Assembly (NCBI RefSeq): GCF_020217425.1 | Contig: NZ_CP084090.1 | Location: 1,302,001-1,366,000, forward strand | Direction: 5' to 3' | DNA length: 64,000 nucleotides | Source: Halomicrobium urmianum | GTDB lineage: Archaea; Halobacteriota; Halobacteria; Halobacteriales; Haloarculaceae | Shown here: positions 25,013 through 32,698 of the stretch, piece after piece | How positions within the stretch are numbered: position 1 is the first letter of the stretch | Layout of the letters: the number at the start of each line of letters is the position of its first letter | Notes under the pieces: generated by a model | Database searches by the model: none | What the model was told of the DNA's origin: nothing | Seen by the model: the letters and a program-made list of their open reading frames with translations, nothing else | Translations under genes and position numbers: made by a program

Positions 25013-26594
25013 CTACGTGCTGCGGAACAGGTCGTGGTAGAACTCGAGGATGTCGTACTCGTCGACCGTGCCGTCGCCGTTGTAGTCGTGCTGACTGGCG
25101 TTCGACCTGATCTCGTCCGACTCGTACCGGTCGGCGAACGCCCGCATGTCGTCGATGTCGTGGTCGCCGTCGCCGTCGACGTCCTCGACGAGGTCGTCGC
25201 CGTCGAGGTCGCCCGCGGGTCCGGACGGCTCGTCCGCCGACTCCTCGCCGGTCGAATCGCCGTCGGCCGAAGGTGAGTCGGCCGACGCACCGTCGGGCGC
25301 GAGCAAGTCCTTGACCGTGTCGCCCATGTACTGATCGCCGGTCAACAGGGTCCACTCGGCCGGCCGCTCCGAGACGAGTTCCGGGACCTCCTGGTCGGGG
25401 TCGTAGGGGTTGGTGAATCCCTCGCCTTCGAAGTCGCGCTCGAACATGCGCGGCGCCCAGATCGGGTCGAAGTTCCGGGCCGTCGAGTGGACGGGCCGGG
25501 TGGAGAGCCACTCGGCGACGTGCTTGCCGTAGTCGGGGTCGTGCTCCGCCCAGTTGGCCTCGCGAGCGCCCTCCATGGTGATCGCGCCGCCGACGGCCAC
25601 GGAGGCGTCCGGATCGAATCCCCAGGAGGTCAGGACGACGGGGGCGACGTCGTAGGCGGGCGTCTGGTCGTCGTAGGACACGTCGCCGTCGTAGTTGACC
25701 GGGACGAGGAAGTCGTCGTAGTCCTCGGGCGTGGTCGGTCCGTGAGCCGGGTAGAGTTGCAGCGTGTACCCGATGTTCTCGCCGTCGAACTCCTCGATGA
25801 CCGCGCCGAAGGTCGCCTGCGAGTACCGCGGTGATCCCATCAGCGTCAGGTTGTCAGCGTGGTTCCGGATGGCGTCGACCCACGGCTGGGCCGCGTCCAG
25901 CCACTCGTTCCACCAGTCGACCAGCGCCTGGCCGCTGACTCCGTAGTTAGAGTTGCCGTGCGGCGTGTGAAACGGCTCGAAGACGACGTGGTCGCGGTCC
26001 GCGTACCGCTCGGCGACGACGTCCCAGAACAGCTGGACCTCCTCGCTCAGCGTCTCGTCCGTCCACGCCCGGTTCGTGTCGCGGTGGTAGCTGACGAGCG
26101 CGTACGCGCCCTCCTCGGCGCACTTCCGGACCGTCGGGTCGAGGTAGGCCCGGACCTGGGCCTCGTCGAAGGCGACCGGCTCCGGGTTCCCGTCCGACTC
26201 GTGTTCAGCGATGTCGAAGGCCTTGACGGGCAGTCGGATCACGTTCGCGTGCCAGCCCCGCTCGGCGTCGGTCGCCAAGTCGATCACCTGCTCCGTGTTC
26301 TCGCCCCGGGCCTGCGCGGTCACGTCGATCCGCTTCGGGTCCGCGATTGCGACCCCGTGCAGTTCCACCTTCTGGCCGTCGGGATCGACGATCTCGTTCC
26401 CGTCCCGCTCGAGGCCGCGGCGGCGATTCCCCGTCGTGGTCTGCGGCGGCGCTGCCCGCCGCGCCGGCACCCAGTCCCACCGCGAGCGCGCCCGCGCCGG
26501 CGGCCGTCCGCATGAAGTGCCGCCGAGACGCAGTGGCTCGCTCCCGGGTTCGCATCCGATCCGTATCGCCAGTCCGTTCGATGTCGTCTGCCAT
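25013..26594 (-). pseudogene. GH5-like secreted protein with dockerin-type repeats, frameshifted and lacking catalytic Glu
   Basis: The Tat signal (SRRHFMRTAAGAGALAVGLG, from the ATG at 26594) is in one frame; the rest (RGLERDGNEIVDPDGQKVEL onward) is in another. The shift lies within the GC run at about 26415-26440. The body is a GH5 subfamily-2 barrel: LYPAHGP and MGSPRYSQATFGAVIEEF match that group. However, the acid/base NEP motif reads HTP in VVFEPFHTPHG, and the nucleophile TEWG motif reads TSWG in VVLTSWGFDPDAS. The C-terminus has two dockerin-like calcium loops, DVDGDGDHDIDD and DYNGDGTVDEYD. The frameshift could be a true mutation or a sequencing error; the substituted active site is independent of it. 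Confidence 0.75.
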
Positions 26595-26717
26595 GGTATC
26601 GATCTCCCTCCCTTGATCCCCAGTCCGTCCCTGGAAGGTTACCAGAACAATCCACTCCAGTACTAAATAACTAGTTGCGATTCGGAAACATATCTCCCGT
26701 TCCGATTCAGGTCAGTG

Positions 26718-26747
26718 ACTGATACCGCCGAAGAAGCGGGTATCAGT
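26718..26747. terminator. Hairpin between the GH5-like and M50 protease genes
   Basis: ACTGATACC-GC pairs with GCGGGTATCAGT around a 7-nt loop with one bulged base. On the plus strand it is followed by CCGTTTTCC. It is located upstream of the GH5-like gene and downstream of the protease gene, so it could end the latter's transcript. The surrounding 26595-26841 gap is AT-rich and carries promoter-like sequences for the GH5-like gene near 26660-26670. Confidence 0.4.
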
Positions 26748-26841
26748 CCGTTTTCCGGGACCGACGGCAGGAGGACGATCACATATTATTTTTTATACGT
26801 GTGGCTCGCAACGATCGAGGGGTGTATCGGCTTCCGGCCGG

Positions 26842-28002
26842 TCAGTGCTCGACAGACGCGGATCGTCCGGGCCGGGTCCCGTCGGTCCGGGCGATCTCGA
26901 GCACCGTCATCAGGTCCGTCCGGGAGACGAGGCCGGCGAGTCGGCCGTCGGTGTCGGTCACGAGCACCCGACCGACCCCCTCGCGCTGGAGCGCCGACAG
27001 CGCCTCGGTCGCCTCGGCGTCGCGGGGGACCGTGACGAGGTCCGTCGACATCACGTCCGCGACTGCGGCCCCGTCGCGGGCTCCTGGGGACCGCTCCTGG
27101 ACGTCCTCCAGCGTGACGACGCCCGCCAGTTCGCTGCCCGCGAGCACGGGGTAGCCGGTGTGGCGCTCGCGGAGCATCCGGTCCAGCAGCTCGTCTAGCG
27201 GGGTCTCCGGCGCGACCGTGTCCAGCTCCGCGGCGGGCGTCATGATCTCGCCGACGGTCAGCCCCTCAAAGGCCGCCTCAACGAGGACCTGCCGGGTCTC
27301 GCCGGAGGCGGCGATGAAGATGAAGAAGGCGATCAGGACCCAGAAGAGGTTGAAGGCGAGGACGCCCGCCAGACCGAGCAGCACGGCGAAGCCCTTCCCG
27401 ACGGCGGCGGCGATCTGCGTCGCCTCCAGCCGCGAGCGGTTGCGCGACAGCAGCGCCCGCAGCACGCGGCCCCCGTCCATCGGGAACCCCGGCAGCATGT
27501 TGAACGCGGCCAGCGCCACGTTCAGAATCGCCAGGTAGCCGAAGACGAACAGCGCGGCGGGCGCGGTGGGCGGCAGCGCGACGACGGCCGCGTAGCCCGC
27601 CAGCCCGAGGGCCACGCTGACGGCCGGCCCGGCGACGGCGATGACCAGTTCGTGCCGCCAGTCGTCGGGCATCTCGGCGAACTGCGCGAGGCCGCCGAGG
27701 AACCACAGCGTGATCGACTCGATCGCCAGGCCGTACCGCCGCGCCACCAGCGAGTGGCCCAGTTCGTGTAGCAGGACGCTGACGAACAGGCCGAGGGCGG
27801 CGGCCGTCCCGAGTAGCCACGGTTGAGCCCCGCCGGTCAGCGCTGCGGCGTCGATACCCGCGTCGAAGAGCCCGTTGAGCAGCTCCGCCGTCGGTCCCAC
27901 CTGCGCGCCGATGAGGTAGGCCAGCACCGGCAACACGAGCAGGAACGACGCGCCGAGCTTGATCGGGATGCCGAACAGCGATCCGATGCGGACACTGGCC
28001 AT
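26842..28002 (-). CDS. Site-2-protease-type (M50) membrane metalloprotease with CBS pair
   Basis: 386 aa. About six hydrophobic segments carry the zinc motif HELGH (79-83) and the third-ligand motif NMLPGFPMDGGR (168-179, Asp176). Residues about 245-370 are two CBS domains (VGEIMTPAAELDTV..., VADVMSTDLVTVPR...). Such proteases cleave transmembrane segments of regulators, and the CBS pair is thought to sense adenine nucleotides or ions. Standard architecture for archaeal S2P. The promoter region lies next to MITE-like copy 2. Confidence 0.94.
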   Translation of the reverse strand: MASVRIGSLFGIPIKLGASFLLVLPVLAYLIGAQVGPTAELLNGLFDAGIDAAALTGGAQPWLLGTAAALGLFVSVLLHELGHSLVARRYGLAIESITLWFLGGLAQFAEMPDDWRHELVIAVAGPAVSVALGLAGYAAVVALPPTAPAALFVFGYLAILNVALAAFNMLPGFPMDGGRVLRALLSRNRSRLEATQIAAAVGKGFAVLLGLAGVLAFNLFWVLIAFFIFIAASGETRQVLVEAAFEGLTVGEIMTPAAELDTVAPETPLDELLDRMLRERHTGYPVLAGSELAGVVTLEDVQERSPGARDGAAVADVMSTDLVTVPRDAEATEALSALQREGVGRVLVTDTDGRLAGLVSRTDLMTVLEIARTDGTRPGRSASVEH

Positions 28003-28040
28003 GTTCGGGTATAGGGGCCCGAGCCCTATACGGACTGTTG

Positions 28041-28124
28041 TATAGTAGAAATTGAAACTATTTACACATCGAGGGGCACCCGGGGTGCCCCTCGAGTGTG
28101 TCAGTGCGTTCGATTTCTACTATA
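28041..28124 (+). repeat. Palindromic MITE-like element, copy 2
   Basis: 12-bp perfect terminal inverted repeats TATAGTAGAAAT/ATTTCTACTATA bound an element whose centre is a second palindrome, CGAGGGGCACC...GGTGCCCCTCG. The two nested palindromes would give a cruciform. It is the best preserved of the three copies in the window and lies between the M50 protease and the UspA gene. Confidence 0.85.
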
Positions 28125-28289
28125 GCTCAGCACCGGTACGACAGCCTGTCCTCGGCGGACGAACCGGAAGACGGCGACGACAGTCCGTATCAGCCACCGC
28201 CTCGCGTCCGAAGGCGATACTGGTCCGCTCCCGGCCGTAACTGTCGGGTCGGGAACAGCTCTTTCCCGCTGGCGACCGAACCCTCGCGC

Positions 28290-28772
28290 GTGTACGACCG
28301 CGTGCTCTACCCGACCGACGGCAGCGACGGCGCGGAGGTCGCCACGGCCCACGCAATCGAGGTCGCCCGCAGGTTCGAGGCCCCGCTGCACGTCCTGTAC
28401 GTCGTCGACGTCTCGGCCGCCCAGTCGACCGACGCCTATGACAGGGTGCCGCTGGACGCGACCGTCGAGGCCCTGGAGGGCGCCGGCGAGGAGATCGTCG
28501 ACCGCGTCCGCGAGCGGGCCGCCGAGGCCGGCCTCGCGGTCGACGCCTCCGTCGTCGAGGGGATGCCCGCCAGCGCTATCGTCGGGTTCGCCGAGGCCGA
28601 CGACGTCATCGTGATGGGGACCCACGGCCGCACCGGCCTCGACCGGTACCTCATCGGCAGCACGACCGAGAAGGTCGTCCGGACGGCCGACGTGCCGGTG
28701 GTGACCGTCCCGATGACGGAGACGCAGGCGCCCGACGACGCCCCCGGTGTGGGGGACGGGGACGCGGTCTGA
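28290..28772 (+). CDS. Universal stress protein (UspA family)
   Basis: 160 aa, single Usp domain. It starts VYDRVLYPTDGSDGAEVATA, and the ATP-binding signature GTHGRTGLDRYLIGS is followed by VVRTADVPVVTVP, so it belongs to the ATP-binding subgroup. The GTG at 28290 is chosen: the longer open frame upstream runs through the MITE-like repeat and has no Usp similarity. The final 15 residues are an acidic tail. Confidence 0.93.
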   Translation: MYDRVLYPTDGSDGAEVATAHAIEVARRFEAPLHVLYVVDVSAAQSTDAYDRVPLDATVEALEGAGEEIVDRVRERAAEAGLAVDASVVEGMPASAIVGFAEADDVIVMGTHGRTGLDRYLIGSTTEKVVRTADVPVVTVPMTETQAPDDAPGVGDGDAV

Positions 28773-28916
28773 GACGGGCGGCGACGGGAGCGCGGTGCGG
28801 TCCGGCGTTCCACGTGAGCCGCCGACCGCCGCGACCCGGCGTCTGACGATCGTCTGACGCCGATCGATCAGTCCGGCCGCCGTCACCCGATTTTCACTTC
28901 CGGGCCGGCAGGCAGA

Positions 28917-28924
28917 CATATATA
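28917..28924 (+). promoter_or_regulatory. TATA box of the small zinc-ribbon gene
   Basis: CATATATA is centred about 28 nt before the ATG at 28949, the spacing for a leaderless archaeal transcript. Confidence 0.55.
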
Positions 28925-28948
28925 CTCGTCAGTCTCCTGTGGTCGACC

Positions 28949-29098
28949 ATGATCGAGACGCTGCGGCGGACCGTCACTGGCTGTTACCCGTTCAGGTCGG
29001 GGCAGTTCCGCGAGTGCCGGCGGTGCGGGACGACCGTCGACGACGACCGGGACTGTCCGGCCTGCGGGTCGTCGGACATCGTGCAGTACGACCTCTGA
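28949..29098 (+). CDS. Small zinc-ribbon protein, 49 aa
   Basis: A short gene starting MIETLRRTVTGCYPF with two knuckles: CRRC (Cys23, Cys26) and CPAC (Cys36, Cys39), ending GSSDIVQYDL. The well-placed TATA box and the CxxC...CxxC arrangement make it a convincing gene despite its size. Haloarchaea have many such micro-zinc-finger proteins; their roles are mostly unknown, with nucleic-acid or protein contacts proposed. Confidence 0.8.
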   Translation: MIETLRRTVTGCYPFRSGQFRECRRCGTTVDDDRDCPACGSSDIVQYDL

Positions 29099-29156
29099 AC
29101 GGTCCTCGTGCCACAGTCAGCGCGTCCGAACGCCCGGCAGCGGCGAGTCCGGAGCC

Positions 29157-30113
29157 CTACGAGAACGACGGGAGGACCTCCTCCTCGTAGAGGTCGAACA
29201 GCGCCGCCTGATCGTCGCCGATCTGGTGGACGTAGACGTGGTCGTACCCCGCGTCGACGGCCTCCTGGATGCTGTCGATGTGCTGTTGAGCGTCCGGGCC
29301 GGTCATCGTCGACCCCTCGGCGATGTCCTCCTCGTCGACCATCTCCACCGCCTGCTCGAAGTGCGCGGGCGACGGTAGCTCGGCGCTGAGTTCCCCCGGC
29401 AGGCTCGTGTTGGGCCACTGCTCGTGGACGGTCGAGATCGCCTCGTCCTCGCTGTCGGCGACGCAGGCCGACAGCTGGCAGAGCCGCGGCCCCTCGCCCC
29501 CGTTGTCCTCCCACGTCTCGACGGTGTCCTGCGGCCCGACCGACCAGAAGCCGTCGCCGAAGTCGGCCGCGGCCGTCGCCGCCTTCGCCCCGTAGGCCGA
29601 CACGCAGATGGGCGGCTCCTCCTCGGGGAGCGTGAACAGCTTCGCGTTCTCGACGGTGTAGTGTTTCCCGTGGTGGGAGACGTTCTCCCCGCTCCAGAGC
29701 TTTCGGATCACCTCGACCGCCTCCTCGAGCATCTCCAGGCGGACCTCGTGCTCGGGCCAGTGGTCGCCCAGCACGTGCTCGTTGAGGTTCTCGCCGGTGC
29801 CGACGCCGGCGAAGAACGTCCGGCCGTCGAACATCGCCGCCGCCGTCGCGGCCGCCTGCGCGTAGATCGCCGGGTGGATCCGGATGATCGGCGCCGAGAC
29901 GCCCACGCCGACGTCGACGTCGTCAGTCGCCGCCGCGACGCCGCCCAGCGTCGACCAGACGAACGGCGCGTTCCCCTGCGCGCTGACCCACGGGTGGAAG
30001 TGGTCCGAGGCGGAGACGAAGTCGAAGCCCACCTCCTCCGCCCGCGCGGCGTGCTCGACCAGGTCGTTCGGGCTGTGCTCCTCGCTGGAGAGAGTGTATC
30101 CGATCTGGGGCAT
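29157..30113 (-). CDS. F420-dependent LLM-class oxidoreductase
   Basis: 318-aa luciferase-like TIM barrel. MPQIGYTLSSEEHSPNDLVE, SASDHFHPWVSAQGNAPFVW, and GVGTGENLNEHVLGDHWPEH identify the F420-dependent glucose-6-phosphate dehydrogenase-like subgroup (family often labelled TIGR03557). F420 is abundant in haloarchaea. The physiological substrate is unknown. The ATG at 30113 starts at the family-conserved MPQIGY; the longer frame is a shadow. Confidence 0.9.
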   Translation of the reverse strand: MPQIGYTLSSEEHSPNDLVEHAARAEEVGFDFVSASDHFHPWVSAQGNAPFVWSTLGGVAAATDDVDVGVGVSAPIIRIHPAIYAQAAATAAAMFDGRTFFAGVGTGENLNEHVLGDHWPEHEVRLEMLEEAVEVIRKLWSGENVSHHGKHYTVENAKLFTLPEEEPPICVSAYGAKAATAAADFGDGFWSVGPQDTVETWEDNGGEGPRLCQLSACVADSEDEAISTVHEQWPNTSLPGELSAELPSPAHFEQAVEMVDEEDIAEGSTMTGPDAQQHIDSIQEAVDAGYDHVYVHQIGDDQAALFDLYEEEVLPSFS

Positions 30114-30296
30114 TGATGACTCCGGGGCGGTCTGGCGGCCGCCGACTCCCTCCGCTTCACGTGTCAGCAAGGTAATTCTATTGCCGGCGTGAGCGGGGTG
30201 CTTGTGGGGCGGGCGTGTGGTGACGGACAGGCCCGCCCTCGCCGAGTGAGTCACCCGCAACGGTATTGGTTACGCAGCCAATCGGCTGTAATCGGA

Positions 30297-31448
30297 ATGG
30301 GGGTGCCCTCCGCCCGGCGGAGTCCCACCGCGTTGATCGCAGTCAACGTCTTCCTGATCGCGATCATCGCCGCTGGGCTCGGATTCCGGGTCGCCAGCGG
30401 GGCGGAGCTGTCGGGCGCGTGCCTCGCCAGCGTGGCCACCGGCGTCCCCGCCCACGTCGCCTTCGCCGTCGGCGCCTATCGGCTCGGCCGCTCGGAGGTC
30501 ACACCGGAGTCCTATCCTCGGATCGTCCGGTGGACGCTCGTCGGCGCGGGACTGCTCGCCGCGCTCGTCGGCGTCTTCGCGGTCACGCTGCACGAGTCGT
30601 GGGTCGCGGTGGCCGGGACGATCAGGTGGGCGGTGGGGATCGGCGGCGGCGCTGGCTTCTTCGCCGGCTTCGTCAGCGCTCGCCTGACCGAGCAGCGCCT
30701 CGCGGCCGAGCGTGCCTCCGTCCGCGCCGAGGAGGCCAGGCGGCGACAGGAGTCGCTGGAGTACCTCAACGCGCTCCTCCGTCACGAGGTCCTGAACGCG
30801 GCGACCGTCGTCTCGGGGCGGACGGCACACCTCCAGTCGCAGTCCGAGGACGACGACCTCGCCGAGCACCTCGCGGCCATCAGGCGCCAGGCCGACGACA
30901 TGGCCGCGACCGTCGACGACGTCCGCACCCTGATTCAGGCGAGCACGGACGCGGCGGACCTCGAACCGATCGACGCCGTACCGATCGTCGAGGAGCAGCT
31001 CCGGACGCTCGACGAGCAGTACGACCGCCTCCGGACGGAGTCGGACCTGCCGGCGACGGCGGTCGTGCGCGCCGACGACCTCCTCGGGCGGCTCTTCGAG
31101 GAGCTGTTCCGGAACTGTATCGAGCACGCCGACGCCGCCCCCGTCCGCCTCACCGTCACGGGCCGGACGACCGACGAGCACCTCGTCGTCGAGGTGGCCG
31201 ACGACGGGCCGGGGATTCCGCCCGACCTGCGCGAGGGGTTGTTCGCGCAGGGCGTCGATCGGCTGGACGAGAAGAGCCGGCTGGGAGCGGCCATCGTCGG
31301 CCAGCTGACCGAGACGTACGGTGGGGACGTCGAACTGACCGAGACTGGCCCGGACGGGACGGTCGTCACGGTCCGGTTGCCACTGGCGACGCCGCGGACG
31401 GGGAGCGGCGGAAGCCGGTCGACGACGGCGGACGACGGTCGCGAGTAG
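30297..31448 (+). CDS. Membrane sensor histidine kinase
   Basis: 383 aa. Four hydrophobic helices (about residues 10-135) form a membrane sensor with little extracellular sequence. A short coiled coil leads to the HisKA region with LNALLRHEVLNAATVVSG (phosphoacceptor His in RHEV), then an HATPase_c domain with N-box LFEELFRNCIEHAD and G1 motif VADDGPGIP. Typical of haloarchaeal kinases; no response regulator adjoins it. The ATG at 30297 is selected directly before the first helix. The downstream gene taw1 begins 41 nt later, so co-transcription is possible. Confidence 0.9.
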   Translation: MGVPSARRSPTALIAVNVFLIAIIAAGLGFRVASGAELSGACLASVATGVPAHVAFAVGAYRLGRSEVTPESYPRIVRWTLVGAGLLAALVGVFAVTLHESWVAVAGTIRWAVGIGGGAGFFAGFVSARLTEQRLAAERASVRAEEARRRQESLEYLNALLRHEVLNAATVVSGRTAHLQSQSEDDDLAEHLAAIRRQADDMAATVDDVRTLIQASTDAADLEPIDAVPIVEEQLRTLDEQYDRLRTESDLPATAVVRADDLLGRLFEELFRNCIEHADAAPVRLTVTGRTTDEHLVVEVADDGPGIPPDLREGLFAQGVDRLDEKSRLGAAIVGQLTETYGGDVELTETGPDGTVVTVRLPLATPRTGSGGSRSTTADDGRE

Positions 31449-31489
31449 CTGCGAAAGCCTGTTTTGCCTCGGGGCGCTGGTCCACGACA

Positions 31490-32473
31490 ATGAGCGACAG
31501 CGACTCTGGTGGTCCCAAGCAGGTCTCCGACCCGGAGTACCACAGCGAGAACCACACGGCCGCCCAGACGTGTGGCTGGACCGCCAACGCCGTCCGGGGG
31601 GAGGGCAAGTGCTACAAGTACATCTTCTATGGGATCGAGTCGCACAGGTGCATCCAGATGACGCCCGTCGTGAAGTGCAACGAGCGGTGCGTCTTCTGCT
31701 GGCGGGACCACGCCGGCCACGCCTACGAACTGGACGGCGTCGAGTGGGACGACCCGGCCGCGGTCGCCGAGGCCTCGCTGGACCTCCAGAAGCGGCTCCT
31801 CTCGGGGTTCGGCGGCAACGACGAGGTGCCCGACCAGGTGTTCGAGGAGGCCATGGAGCCGCGCCACGTCGCCATCTCGCTGGACGGCGAACCCACGCTC
31901 TACCCCTACCTGCCGGAGCTCATCGAGGAGTTCCACGACCGCGACATCACCACCTTCCTCGTCTCGAACGGCACCAACCCCGACGTGCTCGCCGACTGTG
32001 ACCCGACGCAGCTGTACGTCTCCGTCGACGCCCCCGACCGCAAGACGTTCGACTCGACCGTCAAGGCCGTCGAGGACGGCGCCTGGGACTCGCTGATCGA
32101 CACGCTAGACGTCCTCGCCGAGAAGGAGGAGACACGCACCGTAATCCGGACGACGCTGGTCAAGGGCCACAACATGCACCACCCCGCGTGGTACGCGGCG
32201 ATGTGCGACCGCGCGAACGCCGACTTCGTCGAGATGAAGGCCTACATGCACGTCGGACACTCGCGGGGCCGGCTGGACCGGGACTCGATGCCCAGTCACG
32301 ACGAGGTCCGCGCGTTCACCGAGGACGTCCAGCAGTTCCTGCCCGACCACGACGTCATCAAGGAGGTCGAGGAGTCCCACGTCGCGGTGCTCGCGCGCGA
32401 CGAGGAGACTTGGGTCCCGAAGCTGGAGAAGGGCAGCGAGTTCTGGGAGCGGGATCCGGTGGTTAGTTACTGA
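31490..32473 (+). CDS. taw1: 4-demethylwyosine synthase Taw1 (TYW1)
   Basis: 327-aa radical SAM enzyme that converts N1-methylguanosine-37 of tRNA-Phe to 4-demethylwyosine using pyruvate. The radical SAM cluster motif is Cys63-x3-Cys67-x2-Cys70 (KCNERCVFCW). A second cluster is expected from Cys28/Cys41/Cys54, which are all present (QTCGW, GKCYKY, HRCIQM). AISLDGEPTLYPYLPELI and TTLVKGHNMHHPAWYA are diagnostic. Normal archaeal length. Confidence 0.96.
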   Translation: MSDSDSGGPKQVSDPEYHSENHTAAQTCGWTANAVRGEGKCYKYIFYGIESHRCIQMTPVVKCNERCVFCWRDHAGHAYELDGVEWDDPAAVAEASLDLQKRLLSGFGGNDEVPDQVFEEAMEPRHVAISLDGEPTLYPYLPELIEEFHDRDITTFLVSNGTNPDVLADCDPTQLYVSVDAPDRKTFDSTVKAVEDGAWDSLIDTLDVLAEKEETRTVIRTTLVKGHNMHHPAWYAAMCDRANADFVEMKAYMHVGHSRGRLDRDSMPSHDEVRAFTEDVQQFLPDHDVIKEVEESHVAVLARDEETWVPKLEKGSEFWERDPVVSY

Positions 32474-32498
32474 GTGCGAGGTTCCGACCGACGGGAGG

Positions 32499-32625
32499 CC
32501 TCGGACAGAGCGAGCGGGAGCGACCGCAGGGAGCGACACGCGAGCCGCGAGGTTCCGACCGCGGGGAGGAACCTCGGACAGAGCGAGCGGGAGCGACCGC
32601 AGGGAGCGACACGCGAGCCGCGAGG
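32499..32625. repeat. 54-bp perfect direct repeat, two units 73 nt apart
   Basis: The unit at 32499-32552 recurs exactly at 32572-32625 (CCTCGGACAGAGCGAGCGGG...GAGCCGCGAGG). Partial flanking copies (GAGGTTCCGACCG) occur before each unit. It is made of GAGCG-type words like those inside coding regions at 35687 and 47950. It fills the taw1-kinase gap together with an AT-rich promoter-like stretch at 32640-32698. Confidence 0.85.
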
Positions 32626-32698
32626 ACCTCGGACGGTGACGAGTGAATCGTATCTTAACCTATGTGTTTTAGTGACAGAATCGTTGTAATGTGCTAGA

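Noticed and set aside
28098-28289. 64-residue N-terminal extension of the UspA gene
   Set aside because: It runs out of the MITE-like element, has no Usp similarity, and the GTG at 28290 starts the conserved domain.
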